Below, in pieces: positions 43,149 to 51,503 of a stretch of DNA of 64,000 nucleotides. Where the stretch lies: positions 2,728,001 through 2,792,000 of the forward strand of contig NZ_CP134609.1 of the NCBI RefSeq assembly GCF_031844705.1. Direction: 5' to 3'. The stretch's first letter is position 1, and each line of letters starts with the position of its first letter. Both the position numbers and the translations under genes were made by a program. Under the pieces are notes generated by a model. The model was not told the DNA's origin and searched no databases. It saw only the letters and a list, made by a program, of their open reading frames with translations. The stretch is from Streptomyces sp. ITFR-16 (GTDB lineage: Bacteria > Actinomycetota > Actinomycetes > Streptomycetales > Streptomycetaceae).

Positions 43149-43184
43149 GCGTACGATCGTACGCCCTTGAGTGTACGATCGTAC
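43149..43184. promoter_or_regulatory. twin TetR-type operators
   Basis: The 12-bp palindrome GTACGATCGTAC occurs at 43151-43162 (inside the 16-bp palindrome 43149-43164) and again at 43173-43184; the copies are 22 bases apart, two helical turns. The second copy contains TACGAT, a -10 box 7 bases before the acetyltransferase ATG. Confidence 0.8.
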
Positions 43185-43186
43185 CC

Positions 43187-43765
43187 ATGACGGATCACTT
43201 CGCGGGAGACCCGCGTACGAATCATGAGCGGATGCTCGCCGGGGACCTCTACATCGCCGACGACCCGGACATCGTGGAGGCCCAGCGGCGGGCCGTGCGG
43301 CTGGCCGCACGCTATCTGGCGGCCTACACCGAGGACCCCGACGCGGCGCAGCCCGTCGTCGCCGAGCTGCTCGGCGGAGTCGGCGCGGGCGCGCACATCC
43401 GGCCGCCGCTGTACGTCGACTACGGCACGTACCTCACGGTCGGCGAGGACACGTTCATCAACTACAACCTCACCGCGCTGGACGTCGCGCCCATCACGAT
43501 CGGCCGCGACTGCCAGATCGGCCCCAACGTGCAGCTGCTCACGCCGACCCATCCGGTCGAGCCGGAGCCGCGCCGGGACAAGCTGGAGGCGGCGCGTCCG
43601 ATCACGATCGGCGACAATGTCTGGCTCGGCGGCGGGGCGATCGTGCTGGCCGGGGTGACCATCGGGGACAACAGCGTCATCGGCGCGGGAGCCGTCGTCA
43701 CCAAGGACGTCCCCGCCAATGTGGTCGCCGTGGGCAATCCGGCCCGGGTGATCCGTTCGATCTAG
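43187..43765 (+). CDS. maltose/galactoside O-acetyltransferase family protein
   Basis: A 192-residue left-handed beta-helix acetyltransferase of the maltose O-acetyltransferase type. Hexapeptide repeats are visible (ITIGDNVWLGGGAIVLAGVT, VTIGDNSVIGAGAVV) with the catalytic His in LLTPTHPVE. It acetylates sugars with acetyl-CoA. ATG 43187 lies directly after the second operator without a ribosome site, so the transcript is probably leaderless and tightly repressed. Together with the MFS transporter it may detoxify and export non-metabolised sugars. Confidence 0.9.
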   Translation: MTDHFAGDPRTNHERMLAGDLYIADDPDIVEAQRRAVRLAARYLAAYTEDPDAAQPVVAELLGGVGAGAHIRPPLYVDYGTYLTVGEDTFINYNLTALDVAPITIGRDCQIGPNVQLLTPTHPVEPEPRRDKLEAARPITIGDNVWLGGGAIVLAGVTIGDNSVIGAGAVVTKDVPANVVAVGNPARVIRSI

Positions 43766-43779
43766 ACGAGGGACTCAGC

Positions 43780-44340
43780 GTGGCGACCGGACAGAACGAC
43801 CCCGAGCGGCGGGAGCGCATCATCACCGCCGCGCTCGACCTGATCGCACAGGAGGGGGTCGCCGGGACCTCGCACCGCAAGGTCGCCGCGCGCGCCGGGG
43901 TGCCGCTGGGCTCGATGACGTACCACTTCGGCGGGATGGACGAGCTGCTGCGGGAGGCGTTCACCCGTTTCTCCAGCGGCATCGTCGCCGTCTTCGAGGA
44001 GCGCCTCGGCGCCGCGCACACACCGGAGGAGGCCCGGGAGGCGGTGGCTGACCTGGTCCACCATCTGTCCAGCGGCAACCAGCGCGAACTGGTCCTCACC
44101 CACGAGCTGTACACCCTCGCGGCCCGCAAGCCCGCCTACCGCGAGCTGACGAGGGAGTGGATGCGCCGCAGCCGGCGCGCGCTGGAGTGGCACTTCGACC
44201 CGGCGACGGCCCGTCAGCTGGACGCGCTGATCGAGGGCCTGTCGATCCATCGCGCGCTGGAGACCGAGCCGCACGACCGTGCGCTGACCGTCGAGGCCAT
44301 CGCCCGTATCACCCGGGGCCACGGACCGGGGTCCCTCTGA
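43780..44340 (+). CDS. TetR family regulator, probable repressor of 41885-43765
   Basis: A 186-residue TetR regulator with helix-turn-helix at residues ~12-55 (HRKVAARAGVPLGSMTYHFG). GTG 43780 follows GAGGGA and lies 14 bases after the acetyltransferase stop, so both are in one operon. The twin palindromes between the MFS and acetyltransferase genes are the obvious binding sites, which would make the operon autoregulated. The ligand is unknown. Confidence 0.88.
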   Translation: MATGQNDPERRERIITAALDLIAQEGVAGTSHRKVAARAGVPLGSMTYHFGGMDELLREAFTRFSSGIVAVFEERLGAAHTPEEAREAVADLVHHLSSGNQRELVLTHELYTLAARKPAYRELTREWMRRSRRALEWHFDPATARQLDALIEGLSIHRALETEPHDRALTVEAIARITRGHGPGSL

Positions 44341-44377
44341 CCCCTGCCTCACCCCCTCCGTCGCCCCCTCGGATCCC

Positions 44378-44413
44378 CTGGCCGGCACCCCACCTGACCA
44401 AGGTGCCGGCCAG
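44378..44413 (+). terminator. hairpin after TetR gene
   Basis: A 12-bp perfect stem (44378-44389 with 44402-44413) about 40 bases after the tetR stop. Confidence 0.65.
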
Positions 44414-44480
44414 GACCCCCCACCTGCCGGAACACTCCTATGATTCGCTTGCTCACCCGGCGGACGGAACGGAGTCGGCA

Positions 44481-45338
44481 ATGCCCGAGGGATGGCAGTG
44501 GGACAGCACGCTGTTCCGGGGCAGTGCGCCCCACTACACACGCGGCCGGCTCCCCTACGCGCCGGGGTACGCCGAGGTGCTGGCCGCCGTGCTCGGACCG
44601 GGCGGCGCCGGCCGGCTGCTCGACGCCGGCTGCGGACCGGGCACGGTGGCGCTGGACATGGCGTGGCACGTCAGCGAGGTGGTCGGGCTCGACCCGGACG
44701 CGGACATGCTCGCCGAGGCCGGCCGGCGTGCGGGGGCGCTGGGGATACGCAACGTGCGCTGGGTGCACGGCCGGGCCGAGGATCTGCCGGCCGGGCTCGG
44801 CATGTTCGACGCGGTGGTGTTCGCCCAGTCGTTCCACTGGACCGACCGCGAGCGGGTCGCGGCGGCCGTGCGGGACATGCTGGCGCCGGGCGGCGCGTTC
44901 GTGCTGCTGAGCGACCGGAAGGACCCGCCGCCCGACCCGAGGCCGCTGCCCCTGCCCGCTCCCCCGTACGAACGGCTCGCGGAGCTGGTGCGCGCGCACC
45001 TGGGCCCGGTGCGCCGGGCTGGGCAGGGCGTGCTGGAACACGGCACGCCCGGCCGCGAGGAGCTGGTGCTCGGACCGGCCGGCTTCGAGGGCCCCGAGCG
45101 CTATGTCGTACCCGCCGGAGAGGTGGTCGTCCGCACCGCCGACGACCTCGTGGCCTGGGTCTTCTCCCGCTCGGACTCGGCCCCGCACCTGTTCGCCGAC
45201 AAGGCGGCCGCCTTCGAGCGGGAGGTACGCGAGGCGCTCGCGGCGGCCTCGCCGAACGGCCGGTTCGCCGAGCGCCTCCAGGCGAGCGCGATCAGGATCT
45301 GGCGCAAGCCCCGCCGGGCCCCTCTCCGGGGGCGGTGA
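44481..45338 (+). CDS. class I SAM-dependent methyltransferase
   Basis: A 285-residue methyltransferase with SAM motif I LLDAGCGPGTVALD near residues 46-59, motif II VVGLDPDADML and FDAVVFAQSFHWTD at motif IV, the latter typical of methyltransferases acting on small molecules (type 11). The C-terminal third is variable. Substrate unknown. ATG 44481 follows GGAG. Its last 47 bases overlap the end of the convergent methyltransferase gene. Confidence 0.83.
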   Translation: MPEGWQWDSTLFRGSAPHYTRGRLPYAPGYAEVLAAVLGPGGAGRLLDAGCGPGTVALDMAWHVSEVVGLDPDADMLAEAGRRAGALGIRNVRWVHGRAEDLPAGLGMFDAVVFAQSFHWTDRERVAAAVRDMLAPGGAFVLLSDRKDPPPDPRPLPLPAPPYERLAELVRAHLGPVRRAGQGVLEHGTPGREELVLGPAGFEGPERYVVPAGEVVVRTADDLVAWVFSRSDSAPHLFADKAAAFEREVREALAAASPNGRFAERLQASAIRIWRKPRRAPLRGR

Positions 45339-45978
45339 CGGGGGCGGTGCGGCGGGCGGCCAGGCACGCCCACGGCCAGGTGTCGCCCTCGCCCGTCATC
45401 CGGGTGGTCACGGCGAACCCGGCCTGTTCCAGCAGGGTGCCGACGCGGTCCGGCGCCAGCAGATGGATGGCGTAGGAGACCCCGTCGTCGCGCTTGCGGC
45501 CGGTGTACGGCCGGTCGTCGCCCGCGTGGAAGCCCAGCAGCAGCCTGCCGCCCGGCGCCAGGACACGGTGGAACTCGGCGAACATCTCCGGCAGCCGGTC
45601 CGGCGGGGTGTGCATGATCGACCACCAGGCGACCGCGCCCCCGAGCGCCTTGTCCGGCAGCTCCAGCCGGCTCATCGCACCCACCTCGAACCGCAGCCCG
45701 GGATGGCTGCGCCGGGCGATGCCGACCATGCGCGGCGACAGGTCCACGCCGGAGGCGTCGAGCCCGAGCCCGGACAGATGGGCGGTCACATGGCCGGGCC
45801 CGCAGCCGAGGTCCACGACCGGGAGTCCGCCGTCGGCGCGCACCTCCTCCGCGAAGCCGCCGAGCATCGCGCGCCCCCACACGTCCCGGTCGAACAGCTC
45901 CCGCACGCGCCCGGCGTAGTCCTCGGCCACGGTGTCGTAGTAGGCCCGGGTCGCTGTCAGAAGGGAGTGGTCCGTCAT
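45292..45978 (-). CDS. class I SAM-dependent methyltransferase
   Basis: A 228-residue methyltransferase with motif I VVDLGCGPGHVTAHL near residues 55-69, SGVDLSPRMV next and WWSIMHTPPDRL at motif IV. It belongs to the same broad type-11 group as its convergent neighbour but the two are not close copies. Substrate unknown. TAGGGT on the minus strand 8 bases before the ATG suggests a leaderless transcript. The 47-base tail overlap means the mRNAs are antisense to each other there. Confidence 0.82.
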   Translation of the reverse strand: MTDHSLLTATRAYYDTVAEDYAGRVRELFDRDVWGRAMLGGFAEEVRADGGLPVVDLGCGPGHVTAHLSGLGLDASGVDLSPRMVGIARRSHPGLRFEVGAMSRLELPDKALGGAVAWWSIMHTPPDRLPEMFAEFHRVLAPGGRLLLGFHAGDDRPYTGRKRDDGVSYAIHLLAPDRVGTLLEQAGFAVTTRMTGEGDTWPWACLAARRTAPVTAPGEGPGGACARS

Positions 45979-46298
45979 GGCGTCCGACCCTACGGTCTCG
46001 CGGCAACTCCCGTCCGCACGGCGGCCGGTGGAGCGTTTGAGCCACGCGCCGCAGGCCCGCGCCCAACATCATCTCCTGAAGTCAACGGCCCCTCCAACTG
46101 AGCGCAGAACGGGTCAATTGCCTTTCCCCTGGCGTTAATTGTTGCGCTCACGCGGTTCGGGTGAGGCACATGATGCACACCTCTTGACGTTTCCCGGGTA
46201 ACGGCGGAACCATCAACTCCCGTCGGAGAGCGCTCTCAGAGCGCTTTCCGGGCCAGTTCGTCGTGTCACCCGTACCACGACTCAGGAGACGTACGTCT
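45979..46298. promoter_or_regulatory. control region of the beta-helix gene
   Basis: This 320-base gap has no gene. On the plus strand TTGACG (46184-46189) is a likely -35 box. Downstream are GAGAGCGCTCTC (46226-46237), a perfect palindrome of LacI-family operator type, and the abutting similar half AGAGCGCTTTC (46238-46248). The operator lies near the expected transcription start. Confidence 0.65.
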
Positions 46299-48113
46299 AT
46301 GCCATTTCCCCCCACGGAAACCCCCACGACTCCCCCCACGGGGTCCCCCGCCCCCGCCGCACGCCGCCGTCGCCGCAGCCGCTCGTTCGGGTTCGCCGCG
46401 CTCGCGGTCTCGCTCCTCATGGCCGTCCCCACCGCGCAGACCGCCTTCGGCGAGGACGCGCAGGCCATCGAGGGCGGCGGCGACCTCGGCCCGAACGTGC
46501 TGGTCTTCGACCCCTCGACGCCCGACATCCAGGGCAAGGTCGACGAGGTGTTCAAGCAGCAGGAGTCGGCGCAGTTCGGCAACGGCCGCTACGCGCTGAT
46601 GTTCAAGCCGGGCACGTACGACAACATCAACGCCCAGATCGGTTTCTACACCTCGATCGCCGGGCTCGGGCTGAACCCGGACGACACCACGTTCAACGGT
46701 GATGTGACCGTGGACGCGGGCTGGTTCAACGGGAACGCCACGCAGAACTTCTGGCGTTCGGCGGAGAACCTGGCGCTCAACCCGGTGAGCGGCACCGACC
46801 GCTGGGCCGTCTCGCAGGCCGCCCCGTTCCGCCGGATGCACGTCAAGGGCGGGCTCAACCTCGCCCCCGACGGCTACGGCTGGGCCAGCGGCGGGTACAT
46901 CGCCGACAGCAAGATCGACGGCCAGGTCGGGCCGTACTCGCAGCAGCAGTGGTACACCCGTGACAGCTCGGTCGGCAGCTGGGGCAACGGCGTCTGGAAC
47001 ATGACGTTCTCCGGTGTCGAGGGCGCACCCGCGCAGAGCTTCCCCGAGCCGCCGTACACCACGCTGGAGAACACCCCGGTCTCCCGGGAGAAGCCGTTCC
47101 TCTACCTGGACGGCGACGACTACAAGGTGTTCGTCCCCGCCAAGCGCACCAACGCGCGGGGCACTTCCTGGGGCAACGGCACCCCGCAGGGGGAGTCCAT
47201 CCCGCTGGACCAGTTCTACGTGGTGAAGCCCGGCGCGACCGCGGAGACGATCAACGCCGCGGTGCAGCAGGGCCTGCACCTGCTGTTCACGCCCGGTGTC
47301 TACCACGTGGACCAGACCATCAACATCGACCGCGCGGACACCGTGGCGCTGGGTCTGGGTCTCGCGACGATCATCCCGGACAACGGGGTCACCGCCATCA
47401 AGGTCGGTGACGTCGACGGGGTGAAGCTCGCCGGTCTGCTCGTCGACGCCGGCACCACCAACTCCGAGTCGCTGATCGAGGTCGGCCCGGAGGGCGCCTC
47501 CGCGAGCCACGCGGACAACCCGACGTCGCTCCAGGACGTCTTCGTCCGGGTCGGCGGCGCCGGGGCCGGCAAGGCCACCACCGGCATGGTGATCAACAGC
47601 AACGACACCATCATCGACCACACCTGGCTGTGGCGCGCGGACCACGGCGAGGGGATCGGCTGGGAGACCAACCGGTCCGACTACGGCCTCCAGGTCAACG
47701 GCGACAACGTGCTGGCGACCGGGCTGTTCGTCGAACACTTCAACAAGTACGACGTCCGCTGGTCCGGGGAGAACGGCAAGACGATCTTCTTCCAGAACGA
47801 GAAGGCGTACGACGCGCCCAACCAGGCCGCCGTCCAGAACGGCGACATCAAGGGGTTCGCGGCCTACAAGGTCGACGACTCCGTCACCACCCACGAGGGC
47901 TGGGGGCTGGGCAGCTACTGCTACTTCAACGTCGACCCGACGATCCGTCAGGACCACGGCTTCGAGGCACCGGTGAAGCCCGGCGTGAAGTTCCACGACC
48001 TGCTCGTCGTCTCCCTCGGCGGCCAGGGCCAGTACGAACACGTCATCAACGACACGGGTTCGCCCACCTCGGGGACGGACACCATCCCGTCGCAGGTGGT
48101 GTCGTTCCCGTAG
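46299..48113 (+). CDS. secreted beta-helix carbohydrate-active-type protein
   Basis: A 604-residue exported protein. An Arg-rich N-terminus and hydrophobic segment (SFGFAALAVSLLMAVPTAQTA) form the signal peptide. The mature part resembles Streptomyces proteins annotated as coagulation factor 5/8-type or adenylyl cyclase-like; the recurring pattern NADTVALGLGLATI-, VKLAGLLVDAG-, VLATGLFVEHF-like strands suggests a right-handed beta-helix as in pectate-lyase/GH55-type enzymes. A glycan substrate is likely; the LacI-type operator upstream agrees. Catalytic residues cannot be named. ATG 46299 follows AGGAG. Confidence 0.72.
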   Translation: MPFPPTETPTTPPTGSPAPAARRRRRSRSFGFAALAVSLLMAVPTAQTAFGEDAQAIEGGGDLGPNVLVFDPSTPDIQGKVDEVFKQQESAQFGNGRYALMFKPGTYDNINAQIGFYTSIAGLGLNPDDTTFNGDVTVDAGWFNGNATQNFWRSAENLALNPVSGTDRWAVSQAAPFRRMHVKGGLNLAPDGYGWASGGYIADSKIDGQVGPYSQQQWYTRDSSVGSWGNGVWNMTFSGVEGAPAQSFPEPPYTTLENTPVSREKPFLYLDGDDYKVFVPAKRTNARGTSWGNGTPQGESIPLDQFYVVKPGATAETINAAVQQGLHLLFTPGVYHVDQTINIDRADTVALGLGLATIIPDNGVTAIKVGDVDGVKLAGLLVDAGTTNSESLIEVGPEGASASHADNPTSLQDVFVRVGGAGAGKATTGMVINSNDTIIDHTWLWRADHGEGIGWETNRSDYGLQVNGDNVLATGLFVEHFNKYDVRWSGENGKTIFFQNEKAYDAPNQAAVQNGDIKGFAAYKVDDSVTTHEGWGLGSYCYFNVDPTIRQDHGFEAPVKPGVKFHDLLVVSLGGQGQYEHVINDTGSPTSGTDTIPSQVVSFP

Positions 48114-48131
48114 CAGCACCCGGATGAACGA

Positions 48132-48170
48132 GCAGTGCGCCCCGCCGTCCCGGACGGCGGGGCGCACTGC
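48132..48170. terminator. terminator after beta-helix gene
   Basis: A 19-base inverted repeat (48132-48150 with 48152-48170) separated by one base, 18 bases after the stop codon. Confidence 0.85.
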
Positions 48171-48189
48171 CGTGCCGGTGACCGGACCC

Positions 48190-48248
48190 AGGGCCTGTCT
48201 TCGAACTCCCCTAGTCGCCCGGCAGAGGGGAGTTCGAAGACAGGCCCT
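48190..48248. repeat. 23-bp perfect inverted repeat element
   Basis: Arms 48190-48212 and 48226-48248 are perfect complements around a 13-base loop. It follows a separate full terminator and is AT-richer than that terminator; its outer ends run over the tetR stop codon. It may be a second terminator or a remnant of a small transposable element. Confidence 0.7.
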
Positions 48249-48813
48249 AGCGGCCCGCCGTCACGTCCTTGAGGCCGTCGAGCGCCTCGCGCATGTACGC
48301 GCTCATGCCCTGCGAGCCGTCGCCGTCGATCCAGCGCTCGAACGCGACCTTGAAGACGGCGATCCCCGCCTCGCCCGCCAGGCTCGCGGCCGGTTCCCCG
48401 ACGCCGCGTCCGCGCAGGGTCTCAGCGAGCGCGGCGGCCAGCGTGGCGAGCTTGACCAGCTCGCGCTCGCGCAGCTCCGCGGTGGCGGAAATGATCTTCT
48501 GGCGCCGCAGGGAGTGGTCGCGGCGCTCTTCGAACACCGCCGCGACGGCGTCGAGCGCCCCGGCCACCGCGTCGATCGGGGGCGCGGACGCGGGGGCGGC
48601 GGCGAGCGTGCCGACCAGGAGGTCCTGGAGCGCGGCCGATCCCCCGAACAGCACCTCGCGCTTGTCGGCGTAGTGCCGGAAGAACGTGCGCTCGGTGAGC
48701 CCCGCCCGCCGGGCGATCTCGGTCACGGTCGTCTGCTCGTACCCGCGCTCGCCGAAGAGCTCCATCGCGGCCTGCTCCAGCCGGCCCCGCGCGTTCGGCT
48801 CCCATCGACTCAT
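48247..48813 (-). CDS. TetR family regulator
   Basis: A 188-residue TetR regulator; helix-turn-helix at residues ~10-55 (TVTEIARRAGLTERTFFRHY) and a helical C-terminal domain. On the minus strand TGATGT-N17-TAGAAT forms a promoter whose -10 box (48821-48826) ends 7 bases before the ATG, so the mRNA is leaderless and the promoter lies under the half-site cluster at 48829-48878. It likely represses itself and the divergent oxidoreductase gene. Confidence 0.88.
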   Translation of the reverse strand: MSRWEPNARGRLEQAAMELFGERGYEQTTVTEIARRAGLTERTFFRHYADKREVLFGGSAALQDLLVGTLAAAPASAPPIDAVAGALDAVAAVFEERRDHSLRRQKIISATAELRERELVKLATLAAALAETLRGRGVGEPAASLAGEAGIAVFKVAFERWIDGDGSQGMSAYMREALDGLKDVTAGR

Positions 48814-48828
48814 ACCGGCGATTCTATG

Positions 48829-48878
48829 TGATGACAGTGCATGACATCAGAGGTAGGCTGATGACAGTCGCTGACATA
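48829..48878. promoter_or_regulatory. four phased (A/C)TGACA half-sites
   Basis: ATGACA starts at 48831, 48841 and 48861, and CTGACA at 48871, so the spacing is 10, 20 and 10 bases. They lie between the divergent tetR and SDR genes and cover the tetR promoter. A TetR operator array is the simplest reading. Confidence 0.7.
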
Positions 48879-48934
48879 GACGGTCCGCAGCCCCGACCGG
48901 CGCGCGGGCGGTCGTCCCCCTCAGGAGGTTTCCC

Positions 48935-49864
48935 ATGCGTGTGTTCATCACCGGAGCGTCCGGCTGGATCGGCTCCGCCGTCGTGCCCGAGCTCCTCGAC
49001 GCGGGCCACCAGGTCATCGGGCTCGCCCGCTCGGACGCCTCGGCCGACGCCCTCACCTCGGCGGGGGCCGAGGTGAGGCGCGGGACCATCGACGACCTCG
49101 GCGTACTGCGGGACGCGGCCGCCGAGGCGGACGGCGTGATCCACCTCGCGTTCAAGCACGACATCGCCTTCACCGGCGACTTCCAGGGCGCCGCCACCGC
49201 GGACCGCGCCGCCATCGAGGCCTTCGGCGAGGCGCTCGCCGGCTCCGGCAAGCCGTTCCTCATCGCGTCCGGCGTCCTCGGGCTCGCCCCGGGCCGGGTG
49301 GCGACCGAGGAGGACGGGCAGGCGAGCGACGGGGAGGCGCCGTTCGAGGGGGCGGGGGCACGGCTGGCCAACGCCCAGCTGACGGTCGCCCTCGCCGGCC
49401 GCGGCATCCGTTCGTCCGTCGTCCGGCTGCCCCCGACCGTGCACGGCGACGGGGACAAGGGCTTCATGGCGACCCTGGTCGCCGTCGCCCGCGACAAGGG
49501 CGCGGCCGGTTACGTGGGCGACGGAGCCAACCGCTGGCCGGCCACCCACCGCGCCGACGTCGCCCGCCTGTTCCGGCTCGCCCTGGAGCACGCCCCCGCA
49601 GGCTCGACGCTGCACGCGGTGGCCGAGGAGGGCGTCCCGCTCCGCGAGGTCGCCGAGGTCTTCGGGCGCCACCTCGGCCTTCCCGCGGTCTCCGTCCCCC
49701 CGGAGGACGCGGCGGAGCACTTCGGCTGGCTGGGCGGGCCGGTGGGGCTGGACAGCCCGGCCTCCAGCGCGCTGACCCGAGAGTCGCTCGGCTGGGAGCC
49801 GGCCCACCCCGGGCTCCTCGACGACCTCGGCAAGGGCCACTACTTCGCCGCCCCGGCCGAGTGA
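48935..49864 (+). CDS. NAD-dependent epimerase/SDR-type oxidoreductase
   Basis: A 309-residue Rossmann-fold protein of the extended SDR/epimerase type. The N-terminal nucleotide motif is FITGASGWIGSAVV (residues 4-17), and the substrate side has HLAFKHDI and LIASGVLGLAPG in place of a standard Tyr-x3-Lys. The absence of a clear YxxxK suggests an atypical reductase. ATG 48935 follows AGGAGG. It is controlled, by position, by the divergent TetR gene. Confidence 0.84.
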   Translation: MRVFITGASGWIGSAVVPELLDAGHQVIGLARSDASADALTSAGAEVRRGTIDDLGVLRDAAAEADGVIHLAFKHDIAFTGDFQGAATADRAAIEAFGEALAGSGKPFLIASGVLGLAPGRVATEEDGQASDGEAPFEGAGARLANAQLTVALAGRGIRSSVVRLPPTVHGDGDKGFMATLVAVARDKGAAGYVGDGANRWPATHRADVARLFRLALEHAPAGSTLHAVAEEGVPLREVAEVFGRHLGLPAVSVPPEDAAEHFGWLGGPVGLDSPASSALTRESLGWEPAHPGLLDDLGKGHYFAAPAE

Positions 49865-49871
49865 CCGCGCA

Positions 49872-49914
49872 CCCCGGCCGTCCGCGTCCCCGGTGGAGGC
49901 GCGGACGGCCGGGG
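49872..49914. terminator. bidirectional terminator
   Basis: A 15-bp perfect stem (49872-49886 with 49900-49914) between the convergent SDR and alpha-amylase genes. Confidence 0.85.
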
Positions 49915-49927
49915 CGGGGGTGCCGGT

Positions 49928-51304
49928 TCAGCCGTGCAGGGCCAGCGCGCCCTTCGCCGGGACGGTCGCCGTCAGGGTGCCGTCGTCACCGACCCGGACG
50001 ATGTTGCCGTCGCAGGCGTCCGGGGACGCCTGCGCCACATTGCAGTACGTGCCCGCCGGAAGCGACGTCGTGAACGTCTCGGTCAGTTCGCCGTCGCCGT
50101 TGTTGACCGCCACGAAGCCCTTGTCGCCCCGGCCGAAGGCGAGGGCGGACGAGCCGTTGTCCCACCAGTCCGTGAGCTCGGCGCCCTCGGTCGCGTTGTG
50201 GAAGCCGACCATGCCGGTGATCGCCGTCTGCGCGTGGGTGCAGGTCCAGCCGTCGCTGCCGCAGGCCGCCGCGCCGCCGTTGGGCGGGCCCGCGTCCTTG
50301 TCCGACCACGCGTAGCCGGAGAAGACGTTCGGCGATCCGTAGGGCGAGGCCAGCATGAAGACGTTGGCCAGGGTGTAGGCCGCACCGTCCTTGTACGTGA
50401 GCGTGGAACCGTTGCGCTCGGTGTCCCAGTTGTCGACGAACGTACGGGCGCTGCCGCTCGCCAGCTTGCCGTCGGCGACGCTCTTCAGTCCGGTGATGTC
50501 GCCGCCCTGGAACGCGCTCTTGAGGTGGCCGCCGTAGCGGAACTCGTCCACATCGCCCACGCCCGTGTACTCGTCGGGCTGGACCGCCTCGCCGTCCCCG
50601 TGGATGACCTCGGTGACCCAGAAGCCCGGGTCGGCCATCTTGCCCTTGATCGCCGCGATGTCGTCGGCGGCCATGTGCTTGGCGGCGTCGATGCGGAAGC
50701 CGTCGACGCCCAGGGTGCGCAGGTCGGACAGGTAGGCGGCGATCGTCGCACGGACGGCGTCACTGCCGGTGTCCAGGTCGGCCAGCCCGACCAGTTCGCA
50801 GTTCTGGACGTCGTCGCGGTCGCCGTAGTTGCTGATGTCCTTGCGGCAGGTGTGGAAGTCCTGGTCCTGGAAGTACCCGGGGTAGTCGTACTTCGTGTAC
50901 TGCGTGCCGCCCGTCCCGGTGCCCGAGCCGGACGACATGTGGTTGATGACGGCGTCGGCGACGACCTTCACTCCGGCCGCGTGGCAGCTCTCCACCATCG
51001 AGGCGAAGGCGTCGCGGTCGCCGAGACGCCCGGCGATCCGGTAGCTGACCGGCTGGTACGACGTCCACCACTGGTCGCCCTGGATGTGCTCGGAGGCGGG
51101 CGAGACCTCGACATAGCCGTAGCCGGCCGGGCCCAGGGAGTCCGTACAGGCCCGGGCCACCGCGTCGTACTTCCACTCGAACAGGGTGGCGGTGACGGTC
51201 TTCTCACCGGGCGGGGTCGCCTGGGAGGGCCAGGGGGCGAGGGCGGTGAGGCCGGCGGCGGCGAGCAGGCCCGCCAGAGCGGCACGGGCGGCGCGGGAAC
51301 TCAA
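49928..51304 (-). CDS. secreted alpha-amylase (GH13)
   Basis: A 458-residue exported amylase. The signal peptide ([18 protein letters not shown]) precedes a GH13 domain: [10 protein letters not shown] (first conserved region), GFRIDAAKH with the nucleophile Asp, FWVTEVIHG with the acid Glu and [11 protein letters not shown] with the third Asp. The sequence matches typical Streptomyces alpha-amylases without a starch-binding tail. TTG 51304 is used because AAGGAG precedes it. Starch in the medium is cut to maltodextrins; the inverted repeat at 51430-51464 is the likely control site. Confidence 0.93.
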   Translation of the reverse strand: MSSRAARAALAGLLAAAGLTALAPWPSQATPPGEKTVTATLFEWKYDAVARACTDSLGPAGYGYVEVSPASEHIQGDQWWTSYQPVSYRIAGRLGDRDAFASMVESCHAAGVKVVADAVINHMSSGSGTGTGGTQYTKYDYPGYFQDQDFHTCRKDISNYGDRDDVQNCELVGLADLDTGSDAVRATIAAYLSDLRTLGVDGFRIDAAKHMAADDIAAIKGKMADPGFWVTEVIHGDGEAVQPDEYTGVGDVDEFRYGGHLKSAFQGGDITGLKSVADGKLASGSARTFVDNWDTERNGSTLTYKDGAAYTLANVFMLASPYGSPNVFSGYAWSDKDAGPPNGGAAACGSDGWTCTHAQTAITGMVGFHNATEGAELTDWWDNGSSALAFGRGDKGFVAVNNGDGELTETFTTSLPAGTYCNVAQASPDACDGNIVRVGDDGTLTATVPAKGALALHG

Positions 51305-51429
51305 TTGCGGCTCCTTCGTTCGCGGGTACGGGAATGGGGTCCGTACCCGTCGGGGGCAGCCACGCGCCTGGCCACCGCGGGGGGAGTTCGGAGCCTGCCG
51401 CTCCAGTGATGAACACGTCAAGAGATCAC

Positions 51430-51464
51430 GCAAGGATTTCCAGCATGTTTCTGAAATCACTTGC
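51430..51464 (-). promoter_or_regulatory. inverted repeat upstream of alpha-amylase
   Basis: GCAAGGATTTC (51430-51440) and GAAATC-A-CTTGC (51453-51464) form an inverted repeat around 12 bases, 125 bases before the amylase start. Streptomyces amylase promoters carry CTTGCAG-type repeats bound by MalR/Reg1 LacI-family regulators, so this is a likely maltose-responsive operator. Confidence 0.6.
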
Positions 51465-51503
51465 AGGGAAGGGGTGTTGGGGAGACGCGAATCCGTACGG
51501 GCC

